A stretch of DNA of 64,000 nt from Anaerococcus sp. mt242 (GCF_016798225.1 NZ_JAEUYX010000003.1:62001-126000), one strand, 5' to 3'. Counted from the first letter of the stretch, positions 34,272 through 44,605 are shown. Program-made: numbers and translations. The notes: generated from the sequence alone by a model not told the origin.

Positions 34272-37200
34272 ATGGAAAATAAATTTACTCACTTACACTT
34301 GCATACTGAATATTCTTTGCTGGATGGCTTTTCTAGAATCGATGAATTAATTGAAAAAGCCAAGTCCTTTGGCATGGATTCTCTAGCTATTACTGATCAT
34401 GGACAAATGTATGGAGTAATTGAATTTTACAAAAAAGCTACAGCAGCTGGGATAAAACCAATTATAGGTTGCGAGGTCTATGTAACTGAAAAAGACCATT
34501 TAATAAAAGATCCTACAAATAAGCGCTATTACCATCTTATTTTGCTTGCAAAAAATAATAATGGCTACCAAAATCTTTTAAAAATAGTTTCTGAAGGATA
34601 TGTAAATGGATATTATTACAAACCTAGAGTTGACCTAGATTTTATTGAAAAATATTCAGAAGATATCATAGCCTTAAGTGCTTGCCTAAGTGGAGAAGTA
34701 AATCAAAGAATTTTAGAAAATGATATAGATGCTGCATATGAAACAGCAAAAAAATATGCAGAAGTTTTTGGTAGGGAAAATTATTACTTAGAGTTACAAA
34801 ACCATGGACTTCCTGAGCAAAGAAGAGTCAATGAAATTTTGGTAAAAATGCATAATGATTTGGATATAGAACTTATTGCCACAAATGATGTTCACTACAT
34901 AAACAGGGAAGATAGTTTTTATCAAGATGTTCTTTTATGTATACAAACAGGGGCGCTATTAAAAGATGAAGACAGGATGAAGATGCCATGTGATGAGTTT
35001 TATTTAAAATCTCCTGATGAAATGTATGCTATCTTTAAAGATTATGAGCGTGCCTTAGAAAATACAAATAAAATTGCAGAAATGTGCAATGTTGAAATAG
35101 AGTTTCATCATCCACACTTGCCGTATTTTTCAAAATTACCGGATAATATGACAAACTTAGACTATCTAACTCAATTAGTTGATGAGGGACTGGACAGAAA
35201 ATATGAAAATGTGGATGAGGAGATAAGAGCTCGTGCCCTTAAGGAAATAAATGTAATCAATAATATGGGCTACATTGATTATTTCCTTATTGTTTGGGAT
35301 TTTGTGCGTTTTGCAAAAGAAAATGATATAGCAGTTGGCCCAGGCCGTGGTTCCGCTGCTGGATCTTTGGTTTCTTATGCCCTAGATATTACACAAATTG
35401 ATCCCTTAAAATACGATTTGATTTTCGAAAGATTTTTAAATCCTGAAAGGGTATCTATGCCTGATATCGATATTGATTTTGATTATGTAAGGCGTGATGA
35501 AGTTGTAGAATATGTAAACGAACTATATGGTCGAGATCATGTATCGCAAATTGTGACCTTTGGTAGGATGCAAGCTAGAAATGCCATACGTGATGTTGGA
35601 CGTGTTTTAGATATTTCCTATGGAAAAGTTGATAAAATTGCAAAATTAGTACCTGCAGTTATAAATATGACACTGGACCGTGCCTTGAAAGAATCGGATA
35701 AATTTAAAGAGGCTTATGAAAGTGATGCGGAGAATAAAAGATTAATAGATACAGCAAGAAAAGTAGAAGCCTTACCTAGACACACTTCAATTCATGCTGC
35801 AGGTGTGGTGATGAGTAAGGAAATTTTGACAGATATTGTTCCACTTGCCTTATCCAATGACCAAGTTGTTACTCAGTTTAATATGACAGAAATTGAAGAA
35901 CTGGGCCTTTTAAAAATGGATTTTTTGGGCCTTCGAAATCTTACTGTCATAAAAGATACCATAAAAGATGTCAAAGAAAATCACGGCATAGATGTTGATA
36001 TTGAAAATATTGATGAAAATGACCCCAATATTATTGACCAATTTAACAAGGCAAAAACAATAGGTCTTTTCCAATTTGAATCTCCAGGGATGAGAAATTT
36101 CCTAAAAAATTTAAAGCCAACCGTATTTGATGACTTGGTTGCAGCAAACTCATTATTTAGACCAGGGCCAATGGATGAGATCCCAACCTACATCCACAAC
36201 AAAAATAATCCAGAGGATGTATCATTTTTAGATGAAAAACTAAAGCCTATTTTGGGAGTTACTTATGGAATTATAGTTTACCAAGAGCAGGTAATGCAAA
36301 TTGTTCAAAAGCTAGGAGGTTTTTCTCTTGGAGAAGCTGACAATTTAAGACGTGCCATGAGTAAGAAAAAAATGGATGTTATGGAGGCGAACAGGGATAT
36401 TTTTGTAAATGGGAAAGTGGATGAAAACGGAGAAGTTATAATACCAGGTTGTATCCGTAATGGAGTAAGTGAAAAGGCGGCAAATAAAATCTATGATGAG
36501 ATGATTTCCTTTGCAAAATATGCCTTTAATAAATCTCACTCTGCCGCTTATTCCTTGGTGGCAGTACAAACTGCATATTTAAAACACTATTTCCCTGAAG
36601 AATACATGGCCAATCTTATTTCATCAGTTATGGACAGTGCATCAAAACTTTACTTATATGTTAGTGAAGCAAAATCTATGGGAATAGATGTAATCGCTCC
36701 AGATGTTAATTTGTCATACCAGAAATTTTTTGCTAAAGATGGCAAGATTATTTTTGGTCTTTCAGGAATTAAAAATTTAGGAATTAACTTTATAAATGCC
36801 ATCATAGATGCTAGGCAAAAAGATGGAAAGTTTTTAAATTTTAAAGACTTCTTAGAAAGAGTTGAAGCTGTTGATAGTAGAGCCTTAAACAAAAAGGGAT
36901 TAGAATCGCTAATAAAGGCTGGTGTTTTTGATTCTTTGGGATATGCTAGGTCAAAACTAATGGCTGTTTATGAAAAAGCCATGACAAACGTCCACGAGGG
37001 TCAAAAAGTAAATGTAAAAGGTCAAATGAATTTGCTAGACATGACTGGGGAAACAAATAAAAATTCAACAGAAGATATGACATTTCCTGATGTAAGCGAA
37101 TATCCCAAAAAAGTAAAACTATCCTTAGAAAAGGATGTACTAGGATTTTATATTTCTGATCACCCCCTCAGCGAAGCCAATGATAAACTAAAAAATACCA

Positions 37201-37727
37201 TTACATTTAGGACAAACTATAAAGATCAGATGACTGATCCTGAAATAGCAAGACTTGATAATCAATTTGTAACTATGGCTGGTATAATTACTGGCAAGTC
37301 AGAAATAATGACAAAGAAAAGAAGTCTAATGGCCTTTGCAAATATTGAAGACTTGCATGGTTCGATAGAAATGGTAATATTTCCAGAAACTTACAAAAAA
37401 TATAGAAATTTAATAGAAGATGATAATGTTGTGCTTGTTAAGGGTAAATTACAAGTGGATGATGAAGATATAAAACTTCTAAGTCAAGAATTTATTGACA
37501 TAGAAAGTTTAGATTTTAGAACATTATACTTAAAAACAAGGTATAATGAGTATAATAATCTACGAGAAGTATTAAAGGAGTACAGTGGTAAAACACCTGT
37601 TGTAGTATATTTTGAAGATCGCAACAAGTCTTTTAAGCTTGATCAAAGGTTGTGGGTTGATGCCAATGACCAAAATATTAGTAGATTAGAACAATTTTTA
37701 GGAAAAGAAAATGTTAAGTTAAATTAA
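34272..37727 (+). CDS. dnaE: DNA polymerase III alpha subunit
   Basis: Replicative-type C family polymerase, 1151 aa, DnaE class without a proofreading exonuclease insert. It has the N-terminal PHP domain (THLHLHTEYSLLDG), the polymerase active-site acidic motif PDIDIDFDY, GPGRGSAAGSLVSY, a helix-hairpin-helix region and a C-terminal OB domain (about 980-1080). In Firmicutes this enzyme extends primers in cooperation with PolC. GGAG precedes ATG 34272. pfkA and pyk follow, a conserved dnaE-pfkA-pyk order. Confidence 0.97.
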   Translation: MENKFTHLHLHTEYSLLDGFSRIDELIEKAKSFGMDSLAITDHGQMYGVIEFYKKATAAGIKPIIGCEVYVTEKDHLIKDPTNKRYYHLILLAKNNNGYQNLLKIVSEGYVNGYYYKPRVDLDFIEKYSEDIIALSACLSGEVNQRILENDIDAAYETAKKYAEVFGRENYYLELQNHGLPEQRRVNEILVKMHNDLDIELIATNDVHYINREDSFYQDVLLCIQTGALLKDEDRMKMPCDEFYLKSPDEMYAIFKDYERALENTNKIAEMCNVEIEFHHPHLPYFSKLPDNMTNLDYLTQLVDEGLDRKYENVDEEIRARALKEINVINNMGYIDYFLIVWDFVRFAKENDIAVGPGRGSAAGSLVSYALDITQIDPLKYDLIFERFLNPERVSMPDIDIDFDYVRRDEVVEYVNELYGRDHVSQIVTFGRMQARNAIRDVGRVLDISYGKVDKIAKLVPAVINMTLDRALKESDKFKEAYESDAENKRLIDTARKVEALPRHTSIHAAGVVMSKEILTDIVPLALSNDQVVTQFNMTEIEELGLLKMDFLGLRNLTVIKDTIKDVKENHGIDVDIENIDENDPNIIDQFNKAKTIGLFQFESPGMRNFLKNLKPTVFDDLVAANSLFRPGPMDEIPTYIHNKNNPEDVSFLDEKLKPILGVTYGIIVYQEQVMQIVQKLGGFSLGEADNLRRAMSKKKMDVMEANRDIFVNGKVDENGEVIIPGCIRNGVSEKAANKIYDEMISFAKYAFNKSHSAAYSLVAVQTAYLKHYFPEEYMANLISSVMDSASKLYLYVSEAKSMGIDVIAPDVNLSYQKFFAKDGKIIFGLSGIKNLGINFINAIIDARQKDGKFLNFKDFLERVEAVDSRALNKKGLESLIKAGVFDSLGYARSKLMAVYEKAMTNVHEGQKVNVKGQMNLLDMTGETNKNSTEDMTFPDVSEYPKKVKLSLEKDVLGFYISDHPLSEANDKLKNTITFRTNYKDQMTDPEIARLDNQFVTMAGIITGKSEIMTKKRSLMAFANIEDLHGSIEMVIFPETYKKYRNLIEDDNVVLVKGKLQVDDEDIKLLSQEFIDIESLDFRTLYLKTRYNEYNNLREVLKEYSGKTPVVVYFEDRNKSFKLDQRLWVDANDQNISRLEQFLGKENVKLN

Positions 37728-37736
37728 GGAGTTTAT

Positions 37737-38696
37737 ATGAATACTATAGGTATTTTAACAAGCGGTGGCGATGCACCTGGTATGAACTCAACCATAAGAG
37801 CGGCAGTGAGAACAGCTTTAAATAATGGGATGAGAATAAAGGGTATCAGAAATGGATATGATGGCTTGATGAAAGGTGACATTTATGAAATGAATGTATC
37901 ATCAGTTGCTGATATTATCCACAAGGGTGGTACCATCCTTGGTACTGCAAGGTCCACAGAATTTACAAACGAAGAAGGCAAAAAAAGAGGAGCTCAAATT
38001 TTATCTGATTATGGTATTGAAGGGCTAATCGTTATTGGTGGAGATGGATCATTTAAGGGGGCAAAGGCTCTTTCAGATTTAGGTATAAAAACAATTGGTA
38101 TACCTGGAACTATCGATAATGATATGGGTTATACTGATTTTACAATTGGATTTTTTACAGCAATGGAGACAGTAAGTGATGCTATCGGTAAACTAAGAGA
38201 TACATCTAGCTCACACGGACGCGCTGTTGTTATTGAAGTTATGGGTAGACACTGTGGAGACTTAGGTCTTTACTCAGGTCTTGCTGGTGGTGCAGAGTCA
38301 ATAATTGTGCCAGAACATGAGTTTTCTATTGAAGATATAGTAGAAAAAATGGAGCATGGTAGAAAAAGAGGAAAACTTCACCATCTTATTACCCTTGCAG
38401 AAGGTGTCGGCGATCCATACTCTATTGCAAAAGAGTTAGAAGAAAAAACAGGAATTGAGACAAAAGTAACAATTCTGGGCCATGTTCAAAGGGGTGGTTC
38501 TCCATCAGTTGTAGATAGACTTTTAGGATCTACTATGGGGGCACACGCTGTAGAACTGCTTTCAGAAGAAAAAACTAATCTTGCGATTGGATATGTAAAT
38601 GGAAAACTTATTGAAGTTAGCATTGATGAAGCTGTAAACACAAAATCCCAATTTGATGAACATTTATACGAATTAGCAAATAACTTATCAAAGTAG
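37737..38696 (+). CDS. pfkA: ATP-dependent 6-phosphofructokinase
   Basis: Committing step of glycolysis, 319 aa. Motifs: TSGGDAPGMNSTIRA, GGDGSFKGA, catalytic GTIDNDM and GHVQRGGSPS. The GGDG Gly motif indicates ATP rather than PPi as donor. Nine bases after dnaE, with AAGGAG before the start. Forms a glycolytic pair with pyk. Confidence 0.98.
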   Translation: MNTIGILTSGGDAPGMNSTIRAAVRTALNNGMRIKGIRNGYDGLMKGDIYEMNVSSVADIIHKGGTILGTARSTEFTNEEGKKRGAQILSDYGIEGLIVIGGDGSFKGAKALSDLGIKTIGIPGTIDNDMGYTDFTIGFFTAMETVSDAIGKLRDTSSSHGRAVVIEVMGRHCGDLGLYSGLAGGAESIIVPEHEFSIEDIVEKMEHGRKRGKLHHLITLAEGVGDPYSIAKELEEKTGIETKVTILGHVQRGGSPSVVDRLLGSTMGAHAVELLSEEKTNLAIGYVNGKLIEVSIDEAVNTKSQFDEHLYELANNLSK

Positions 38697-38710
38697 AAAG
38701 GAAGTTATAA

Positions 38711-40489
38711 ATGAATCAAGTACCTGATATACTTAAAAAGACCAAAATAGTTTGTACAATTGGACCAGCATCTGAATCTCCAGAAATATTAGAAGAACTA
38801 ATCAAAAATGGAATGAACGTTGCTAGATTAAACTTCTCACACGGAACTCATGAAGAACACCTTGAAAAAATAAAAACAATCAAAAAAATTAGAAGAAAAT
38901 TAAATGAACCAATTGCAATTATGCTTGATACAAAGGGACCAGAAATTAGAACTGGTAACTTTACTGTAGATGAAATATTCCTAAAACCAGATGATATATT
39001 TACACTTACAACTCGTGATGTAGAGGGAACACAAGATATAGTTTCAGTATCATACGAAGGCCTTCCAAATGATGTTGAAAGGGGATCATATATTTATATC
39101 GATGATGGTTTAGTACAACTTGAAGTTATAGAAATAAAAGATGGTACAGATGTAATATGTAGGGCAATCAATAATGGTGTGCTTTCTGACCATAAGGGTG
39201 TAAACTTGCCAGGTCGTCAAACAAATCTACCGTCATTAACACCAAAAGATATTGATGATATCAAATTTGGTATTGAAAATGATATAGACTTTATAGCAGC
39301 ATCATTCGTTCGTAAAAAAGAAGACGTATATGATATTAGACGTGTGCTAGAAGACCACGGTGGAGAACATATCAAAATCTTCTCTAAAATCGAAAGCCAA
39401 GAAGGTGTAGATAACCTTGATGAAATCATAGATGCAAGTGATGGTATCATGATTGCTCGTGGTGACTTAGGTATAGAAATCAGAACAGAGCTAATCCCAA
39501 TTGTTCAAAAAGAAATGATTAGAAAAACAAATCTAGCTGCAAAACCAGTTATAACAGCAACCCAAATGCTAGATTCTATGATCAGAAATCCAAGACCAAC
39601 CAGAGCAGAAACTACAGACGTTGCTAATGCCATTATTGATGGAACCGACTGTGTAATGCTTTCAGGAGAAACTGCCGGTGGTAAATATCCAGTTGAAGCA
39701 GTTCGTACTATGAGAGATATTTGTATTACAACAGAATTATCTGATGACTTTAGAGAAAATATTTACGAAACAGATATTACTTCATCTAATACAACAACAA
39801 ATGCTATTGCGAAAAATACTTGTCAATTAGCAAAACAACTAGATGCAAAAGCTATCATTTCTTGTACATCAAGTGGTAATACTTCAAGAATAATTTCAAA
39901 ATTCAAACCACAAACAAATTCTATAGCAGCGACTACCACAGAAAGAGTAGCTCGTCAATTATCAGTAGTTTGGGGAGTATATCCAATAGTAATCCAAGAA
40001 GCAGGAGAAACAGATGAACTTATCGATCGCGCAATATTTGGAGCAATTGATAATGGATTTGTATCAGAAGGAGACCTTACAGTAGTAACAGCAGGTATAC
40101 CACTAGGTATTTCTGGAAACTCAAATTTAATCAAAGTTCATATCATAGGTGATATCATTACAAGTGGTACAGGCATAGGAACAAAATCTGTTTCAGGTAA
40201 AGTATGTCTTGCTTCAACAAAAAAAGAACTCGAAGAAAAATTTGAAGAAGGCGACATTATTGTAGCCAAATTTACAGATGCTGATATTACAGAATACATT
40301 CAAAAATCAAAAGCTATTGTCACAGAAGAAGGTGGACTAACAAGTCATACAGCAATAGCAGCAGTTCACTTTGGACTTCCAGCAGTAGTTGGAGCATTTA
40401 ATATTAGAAATCTAGTAAAAGATGGCGATACAATAACAGTAGATCCAATCGGTGGTGTAATTTATAAAGGGGAAGCAAAAGTTATCTAA
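38711..40489 (+). CDS. pyk: Pyruvate kinase with C-terminal PEP-utiliser domain
   Basis: Final ATP-forming step of glycolysis. The 592-residue protein has ARLNFSHG, MLDTKGPEIRTG, the metal-site ARGDLGIEI and TQMLDSMIRNPRPTRAE. Residues about 505-590 form an extra PEP-utiliser mobile domain with the TSHTAIAA histidine motif, as in Bacillus-type enzymes. Its last base is the first base of rlmD. Confidence 0.98.
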   Translation: MNQVPDILKKTKIVCTIGPASESPEILEELIKNGMNVARLNFSHGTHEEHLEKIKTIKKIRRKLNEPIAIMLDTKGPEIRTGNFTVDEIFLKPDDIFTLTTRDVEGTQDIVSVSYEGLPNDVERGSYIYIDDGLVQLEVIEIKDGTDVICRAINNGVLSDHKGVNLPGRQTNLPSLTPKDIDDIKFGIENDIDFIAASFVRKKEDVYDIRRVLEDHGGEHIKIFSKIESQEGVDNLDEIIDASDGIMIARGDLGIEIRTELIPIVQKEMIRKTNLAAKPVITATQMLDSMIRNPRPTRAETTDVANAIIDGTDCVMLSGETAGGKYPVEAVRTMRDICITTELSDDFRENIYETDITSSNTTTNAIAKNTCQLAKQLDAKAIISCTSSGNTSRIISKFKPQTNSIAATTTERVARQLSVVWGVYPIVIQEAGETDELIDRAIFGAIDNGFVSEGDLTVVTAGIPLGISGNSNLIKVHIIGDIITSGTGIGTKSVSGKVCLASTKKELEEKFEEGDIIVAKFTDADITEYIQKSKAIVTEEGGLTSHTAIAAVHFGLPAVVGAFNIRNLVKDGDTITVDPIGGVIYKGEAKVI

Positions 40490-41739
40490 TGATTATAAAA
40501 AATATTAAGATAATTGATATCCTACAAGATGGCAGAGGTGTAGCCCGCACAGAAGGCAAAACAGTATTTGTAGAAAATGCTGTTTATGGCGAAACTCTAG
40601 ATGCCGAAATCCTTGCAGAAAAGAAAAATTTCTTAGAAGCAAGAAAATCACAAACAAAATTAAAAAGTGATTATCAAAGAAAACCTCCATGTCCATATTT
40701 TTATGAATGTGGAGGTTGTTCTATAATGGATATTAATTATAAAACACAAATAGACTTAAAACAGAATCTTATAAAAAATGCAATAAAAAAATCCACTGGC
40801 ATTAATTTAGAAGACATTGAAGTAATTGAAAGCCCAGAATTTAGCTATAGAAATAAAATTAGATTGCAAGTAGATAAAGATGGTGGATTAAATTATCTAG
40901 AGACTTATTCTAAAAAAATGGTAAAAATAGATGATTGTCTAATTGCAAATGAAAAAATAGCTGAAAATTTAGTTGATATTGCAAAAATAACCAGAGAGAT
41001 CAATCAAAAATTTACAGGTATTATAGAAGAAATTTCCATTAGAGCAAGCGAAAAAAATATTTTATTAAACCTGCAAGGAAACTTTAATAATAAAGCTATT
41101 GCATACATAAAAGAAAGATATTCAAATAGCATTTATAATATCAACTTATTAGTAGCTAGAGATTTAATTATTATCAGTGGAGAAGGATACCTAGATTATA
41201 AAATTGGTCAAAAAGAATTTAAAATAAGTGCCAATGATTTTTACCAGGTAAATGACTACCAGATAGAAAAGTTATATGGTGTGGCCAGAGAATTTTTAGG
41301 AGAAAATCAAAAACTCCTAGACCTCTATTGCGGATCAGCAACAAGCTCCATGTCAATAAATGACGATAACATAGTAGGTGTAGAAATAAATAAAAATGCA
41401 ATAGAAGATGCCAAAGAAAATGCAAAAAGAAATGGACTTCGTGACTATAAATTTATAGCAAAAAATGCAAAATTTATAGATAATAATTTCATAAACAAAG
41501 AAAAAATAGACGCAATAACAGTAGACCCACCAAGAGCCGGCCTAGATAAAGAAGTAGTAAAGACAATAGCAAATGCAGATATAGAAAAAATAGTTTATAT
41601 ATCCTGTAATCCTCAGACCTTAGCCCGTGATATAAAAAGATTTATAGACAGGGGATATAAATTAGAAAAAATAAAAGCAGTAGACATGTTCCCTCAGACC
41701 ATGCATGTGGAGACTGTGGTATTGATGTCAAGAAAATAA
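40489..41739 (+). CDS. rlmD: 23S rRNA (uracil-C5)-methyltransferase RlmD/RumA family
   Basis: A 416-residue SAM-dependent RNA methylase. N-terminal TRAM-like domain (1-55), a four-Cys iron-sulfur site (CPYFYECGGC with a later Cys), SAM-binding LDLYCGSATSS and catalytic Cys in YISCNPQTLARD. It ends in HVETVVLMSRK, the conserved C-terminus of the family. Members of this gene family (rum/rumA) are integration sites for mobile elements in Firmicutes, and the DNA right after it contains recombinase relics and two more copies of its 3' end. Confidence 0.95.
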   Translation: MIIKNIKIIDILQDGRGVARTEGKTVFVENAVYGETLDAEILAEKKNFLEARKSQTKLKSDYQRKPPCPYFYECGGCSIMDINYKTQIDLKQNLIKNAIKKSTGINLEDIEVIESPEFSYRNKIRLQVDKDGGLNYLETYSKKMVKIDDCLIANEKIAENLVDIAKITREINQKFTGIIEEISIRASEKNILLNLQGNFNNKAIAYIKERYSNSIYNINLLVARDLIIISGEGYLDYKIGQKEFKISANDFYQVNDYQIEKLYGVAREFLGENQKLLDLYCGSATSSMSINDDNIVGVEINKNAIEDAKENAKRNGLRDYKFIAKNAKFIDNNFINKEKIDAITVDPPRAGLDKEVVKTIANADIEKIVYISCNPQTLARDIKRFIDRGYKLEKIKAVDMFPQTMHVETVVLMSRK

Positions 41740-41767
41740 GATAATAGGCTATAAGACTGTTTAAATC

Positions 41768-41810
41768 AATGGCTTTTAAGATTTCTAAAGAAATCCTAAA
41801 AGTCATTTTT
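41768..41810 (+). terminator. Intrinsic terminator after rlmD
   Basis: Eighteen-base arms (41768-41785 with 41790-41807) with two mismatched or G-U positions, loop TAAA, and a T run. A related hairpin follows the third rlmD-end copy at 46161. Confidence 0.8.
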
Positions 41811-41975
41811 CTATTTGGAAAACACCTTGTGGGAACACATCAATAGAAAAAATCGAAAAGGTATGTAGACAGGATAGATATTTATAGGGAGAGTGAACAG
41901 GATAAATAATATCAGACTACTTATCATGTAATAAAAATTATATAATAGTAATTAGGTTGAATTAAGGAGTTCAAT

Positions 41976-42883
41976 ATGAATAAAAAAACAAATCTGATAT
42001 TATCTAAAAAACAATTCCAAATTCAACGAGTAGGAATCTATGCACGAGTCAGCACGACAGATAAAGAACAGTTAAATAGTTTAGTTGCCCAAATATCTGC
42101 TTTAACTAGGCTTGTATATCATTATTACAATTGGAAACTTGTAGATATTTATATTGATATTGCATCAGAAAAAACTAAATCAAGTAGGAAAGGATTCTCA
42201 AGAATGGTTGAAGACATAAAGAAATAAGATATTAATATAATCGTTACAAAGAGCGTCAGTAGATTTGGTAGAGATACAGTAGATGCTTTAGAAGCGTTAA
42301 AAGTAATAAAGCAAGCCAGTGCAAGAATTATCTTTGAACAAGAAAACCTAGATAGCCAAGAAGATGATACAGATATGATCATATCCATTATGGAATCATT
42401 AGCACAATCAGAAAATGAACAGCGAAGTGAAATATAAAATGGGGTCTAAAACAAAGAGCTGCACAAGGCACATCAAAACTTTATAATCGAAAGTGCTATG
42501 GCTATGATCATGATGAAAATGGAGAGCTGATTATAAATTTTCAACAAGCAAAAATAGTCAAGAAAATATTTAATTGGTACTTAGATGGGAAAAGTGTCAT
42601 AGGCATTGTCAAAGAATTTGAAAAAGAAAAGATTAAATCTGCAACAGGGAAAAACAAATGGCCAAAAAGAAGTATTGAAACTATGTTAGAAAATGAAAAG
42701 TATACAGGTTCTGTAAAACTATTAGATTCAGTAAATAAAGAAAATTATTATCTTCTAAAAGATAATCACGAAGCAATTATTACCGAGGAAGTATTTAATA
42801 AAGTTCAAGAAGAAAAATCAAGTAGGAGTAATCTTGATGAGGAAAATAATAGAAAGAGTAGAAAATATAGTTCGAAAAATTGA
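41976..42883 (+). pseudogene. Large serine recombinase, broken (integrase of a decayed element)
   Basis: The first piece holds the resolvase catalytic start GIYARVSTTDKEQLNSL with the nucleophile Ser. An in-frame TAA at 42225-42227 interrupts it, after which the same frame continues (KSVSRFGRDTVDALEAL, IMESLAQSENEQRSE). Near 42430 one base is missing. The -1 frame from 42437 then encodes KWGLKQRAAQGTSKLYNRK and the recombinase domain (WYLDGKSVIGIVKEFE, MLENEKYTGSVKLL), ending at 42883. About 300 codons remain of a protein that is usually 450-550. The zinc ribbon and C-terminal coiled coil are lost. It lies 236 bases after the rlmD stop, where an integrase of this class would sit. Confidence 0.9.
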
Positions 42884-42968
42884 TTGATCTACAAAAAAAT
42901 TATAATAATAAAAATTGCTATTTAAAGAAAAAAGTTTTTTCTTATTTTAAATAAAAGATAGGAGTTAT

Positions 42969-43901
42969 ATGTTGAATAAAAAAAACAAATTAAAAATCGA
43001 TGATGTTGAAAATTTAGAATCAGTCATGTCAAGTCACAATTTTAATATTATAAGAAATAATAAACCATTTCCATTTCGAGGTGTAATGAGTATATTTGCA
43101 TTAATTGTAGTAGGACTAGTTATGCTGATTATTTTTGCTGAAAATTTTACGAATAAGCAAATAAATTTTTTGGGAATTATGGGCGCGACGTTTATATCTT
43201 TCTTTGCGGTTTTTTACACAATAAATAAAGAAGGTAGGGATAGTTATATATTAGCAAAAAAATCTGCAGCAGTATTGTCTAAAATTTTAGAATCAGTAGA
43301 TAACCAAATATCAAGAATAGAAAATGGTATGCTTTATCCTGTTATTTATCCGAAAAATTGGCTTGATTATTATGGAAACTGTTCATTTTATTTAGAATAT
43401 GATTACATGGAATATCTTTTCAGAGAATTTGAAATTATAGATAAAATAAATTACTGTATTAAAAAAAACGATAAAGAAGAACTTTTAGAGGTGATTAAAT
43501 ATAGAAGAAAAATTCTTACTGATTGGAATACAGACTATGATATTCTCACTACTCGTCTTAACTTATCTAGTTTTTCAATAGGTATGAATGAGATTATATC
43601 TTGGAGATTTCAAAAATCTTATAAGGATTTTGAAAAATTTTTTATTGAAAATTATTCTGATAAAGTAAAAGAATTGACTATGGAATATTTAAAAAAGAAC
43701 AATAATTCCTGTGATGTTAATCTAGCTTTATACTATGTTATGGATAAAATAAGAGAAGACTCTGATTTAAAAGATGGTAGTTATAAATTTGAAGTTATCG
43801 AAAATAAAAAAATGGTAAATACAATTTTTAAGGTTTATTTATCGCTTCAAGAAGATGATTTATTTTATTTGTGTTGGGGAGAGCTTCATTTGAATGAATA
43901 A
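42969..43901 (+). CDS. Uncharacterised two-helix membrane protein, probable element cargo
   Basis: A 310-residue protein with an intact frame and AGGAG before ATG 42969. A 38-residue N-terminal cytoplasmic part leads to two membrane helices (about 40-60 and 66-86), then a largely helical cytoplasmic domain rich in aromatic and charged residues (about 95-300). I recognise no motif. The layout, two helices and then a helical soluble domain, recalls the putative abortive-infection (putAbiC-type) membrane proteins, but this is layout only. It is the only intact gene between the broken recombinase and the second rlmD-end copy. Confidence 0.75.
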   Translation: MLNKKNKLKIDDVENLESVMSSHNFNIIRNNKPFPFRGVMSIFALIVVGLVMLIIFAENFTNKQINFLGIMGATFISFFAVFYTINKEGRDSYILAKKSAAVLSKILESVDNQISRIENGMLYPVIYPKNWLDYYGNCSFYLEYDYMEYLFREFEIIDKINYCIKKNDKEELLEVIKYRRKILTDWNTDYDILTTRLNLSSFSIGMNEIISWRFQKSYKDFEKFFIENYSDKVKELTMEYLKKNNNSCDVNLALYYVMDKIREDSDLKDGSYKFEVIENKKMVNTIFKVYLSLQEDDLFYLCWGELHLNE

Positions 43902-44035
43902 TAAGAAATATTGATTTGGGGTCTTCAAAATAGCCTAATCAAAATCAATGGTGAAGTAGATAGAATTGACAGCAAAATAATGAAATATCAACAAAATATG
44001 AAGTAAACAAGTTTCAGAAAAAAGCATATGTATTA

Positions 44036-44077
44036 CATGTAGAGAGTGTAGTATTGATGTCAAGATTGAAGGACTAA
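44036..44077 (+). repeat. Second copy of the rlmD 3' end (att-like relic)
   Basis: Reads HVESVVLMSRLKD and a stop in one frame. Bases 44036-44065 match the true rlmD end (41704-41733) at 27 of 30 positions. No other part of a methyltransferase gene precedes it. It is the footprint expected when an element carrying its own gene end integrates into rlmD. Confidence 0.8.
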
Positions 44078-44249
44078 ACGGCATAGAAAAGCCTTGAAAT
44101 AAAGGGGTTTTGATGGTGTTGCCAAGAAAAGATGCATCATCGTAATCCCATTTTCAGATCGTTTAAAACAGCCCTGACTACTGGAAATCCAAGGCAAGGC
44201 AAGTAACTACGGAATTGTTTTTTTGACATTTTGAGACAACAAAACTGTT

Positions 44250-44399
44250 GTCAATGGTGTATTTCTCAACAAACAGGTCAGGAAGATTACCGAATACACT
44301 GAATCTCTGGTTAGAAGGCTTAGTGAAAACATTACAGTTTATGATGAGAAACAGGCTGTGGAATTCAAATCAAGTCTTGAGATAGAAAGCGGTGGATAA
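44250..44399 (+). pseudogene. C-terminal remnant of a second serine recombinase
   Basis: The frame from about 44250 reads NKQVRKITEYTESLVRRL, then ENITVYDEKQAVEFKS and ends ESGG. This is the typical C-terminal end of large serine recombinases, where a Glu/Lys helix is followed by a short beta strand region with VEFKS. No start or catalytic domain is present. It lies shortly after the second rlmD-end copy, mirroring the first recombinase after rlmD itself. Confidence 0.7.
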
Positions 44400-44420
44400 A
44401 AATAATATATCAGGATAGGT

Positions 44421-44453
44421 CACCTCGTCAGGCAATGACGGGGTGATTTTTTT
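44421..44453 (+). terminator. Intrinsic terminator after recombinase remnant
   Basis: Ten-bp GC-rich stem CACCTCGTCA/TGACGGGGTG, 5-base loop, then seven T. Confidence 0.9.
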
Positions 44454-44528
44454 GTAAAAATGCTTTAAAAATAGAAAGCATATGAAACTGCTACAACATT
44501 GTCGAGTTGATATTTACATAATTTTTAC

Positions 44529-44556
44529 TTGAAAAGACAATAACACATGATATAAT
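44529..44556 (+). promoter_or_regulatory. Sigma-A promoter for abrB-hydrolase pair
   Basis: TTGAAA (44529-44534) and TATAAT (44551-44556), spacer 16 bases, 49 bases before the abrB-like ATG. Confidence 0.75.
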
Positions 44557-44605
44557 TAGTATGAAATGTATAACAAAGAATACTGATTGTTAAGGAGATA
44601 AAGAT

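Larger units (their letters stand above)
43902..44605. other. Gene-poor relic stretch between the two element cargos
   Basis: About 700 bases without an intact gene. It holds a short decayed frame at 43935-44008, a copy of the rlmD 3' end (44036-44077), the C-terminal remnant of a second serine recombinase (44250-44399), a strong terminator (44421-44453) and the abrB promoter (44529-44556). The segment 44078-44250 is unassigned and G+C-richer than the surroundings. Confidence 0.7.

Noticed and set aside
41976-42883. Reading the recombinase as two separate functional genes
   Set aside because: The pieces are parts of one catalytic and recombinase domain; the second has no start or ribosome binding site, and the join needs a one-base repair.
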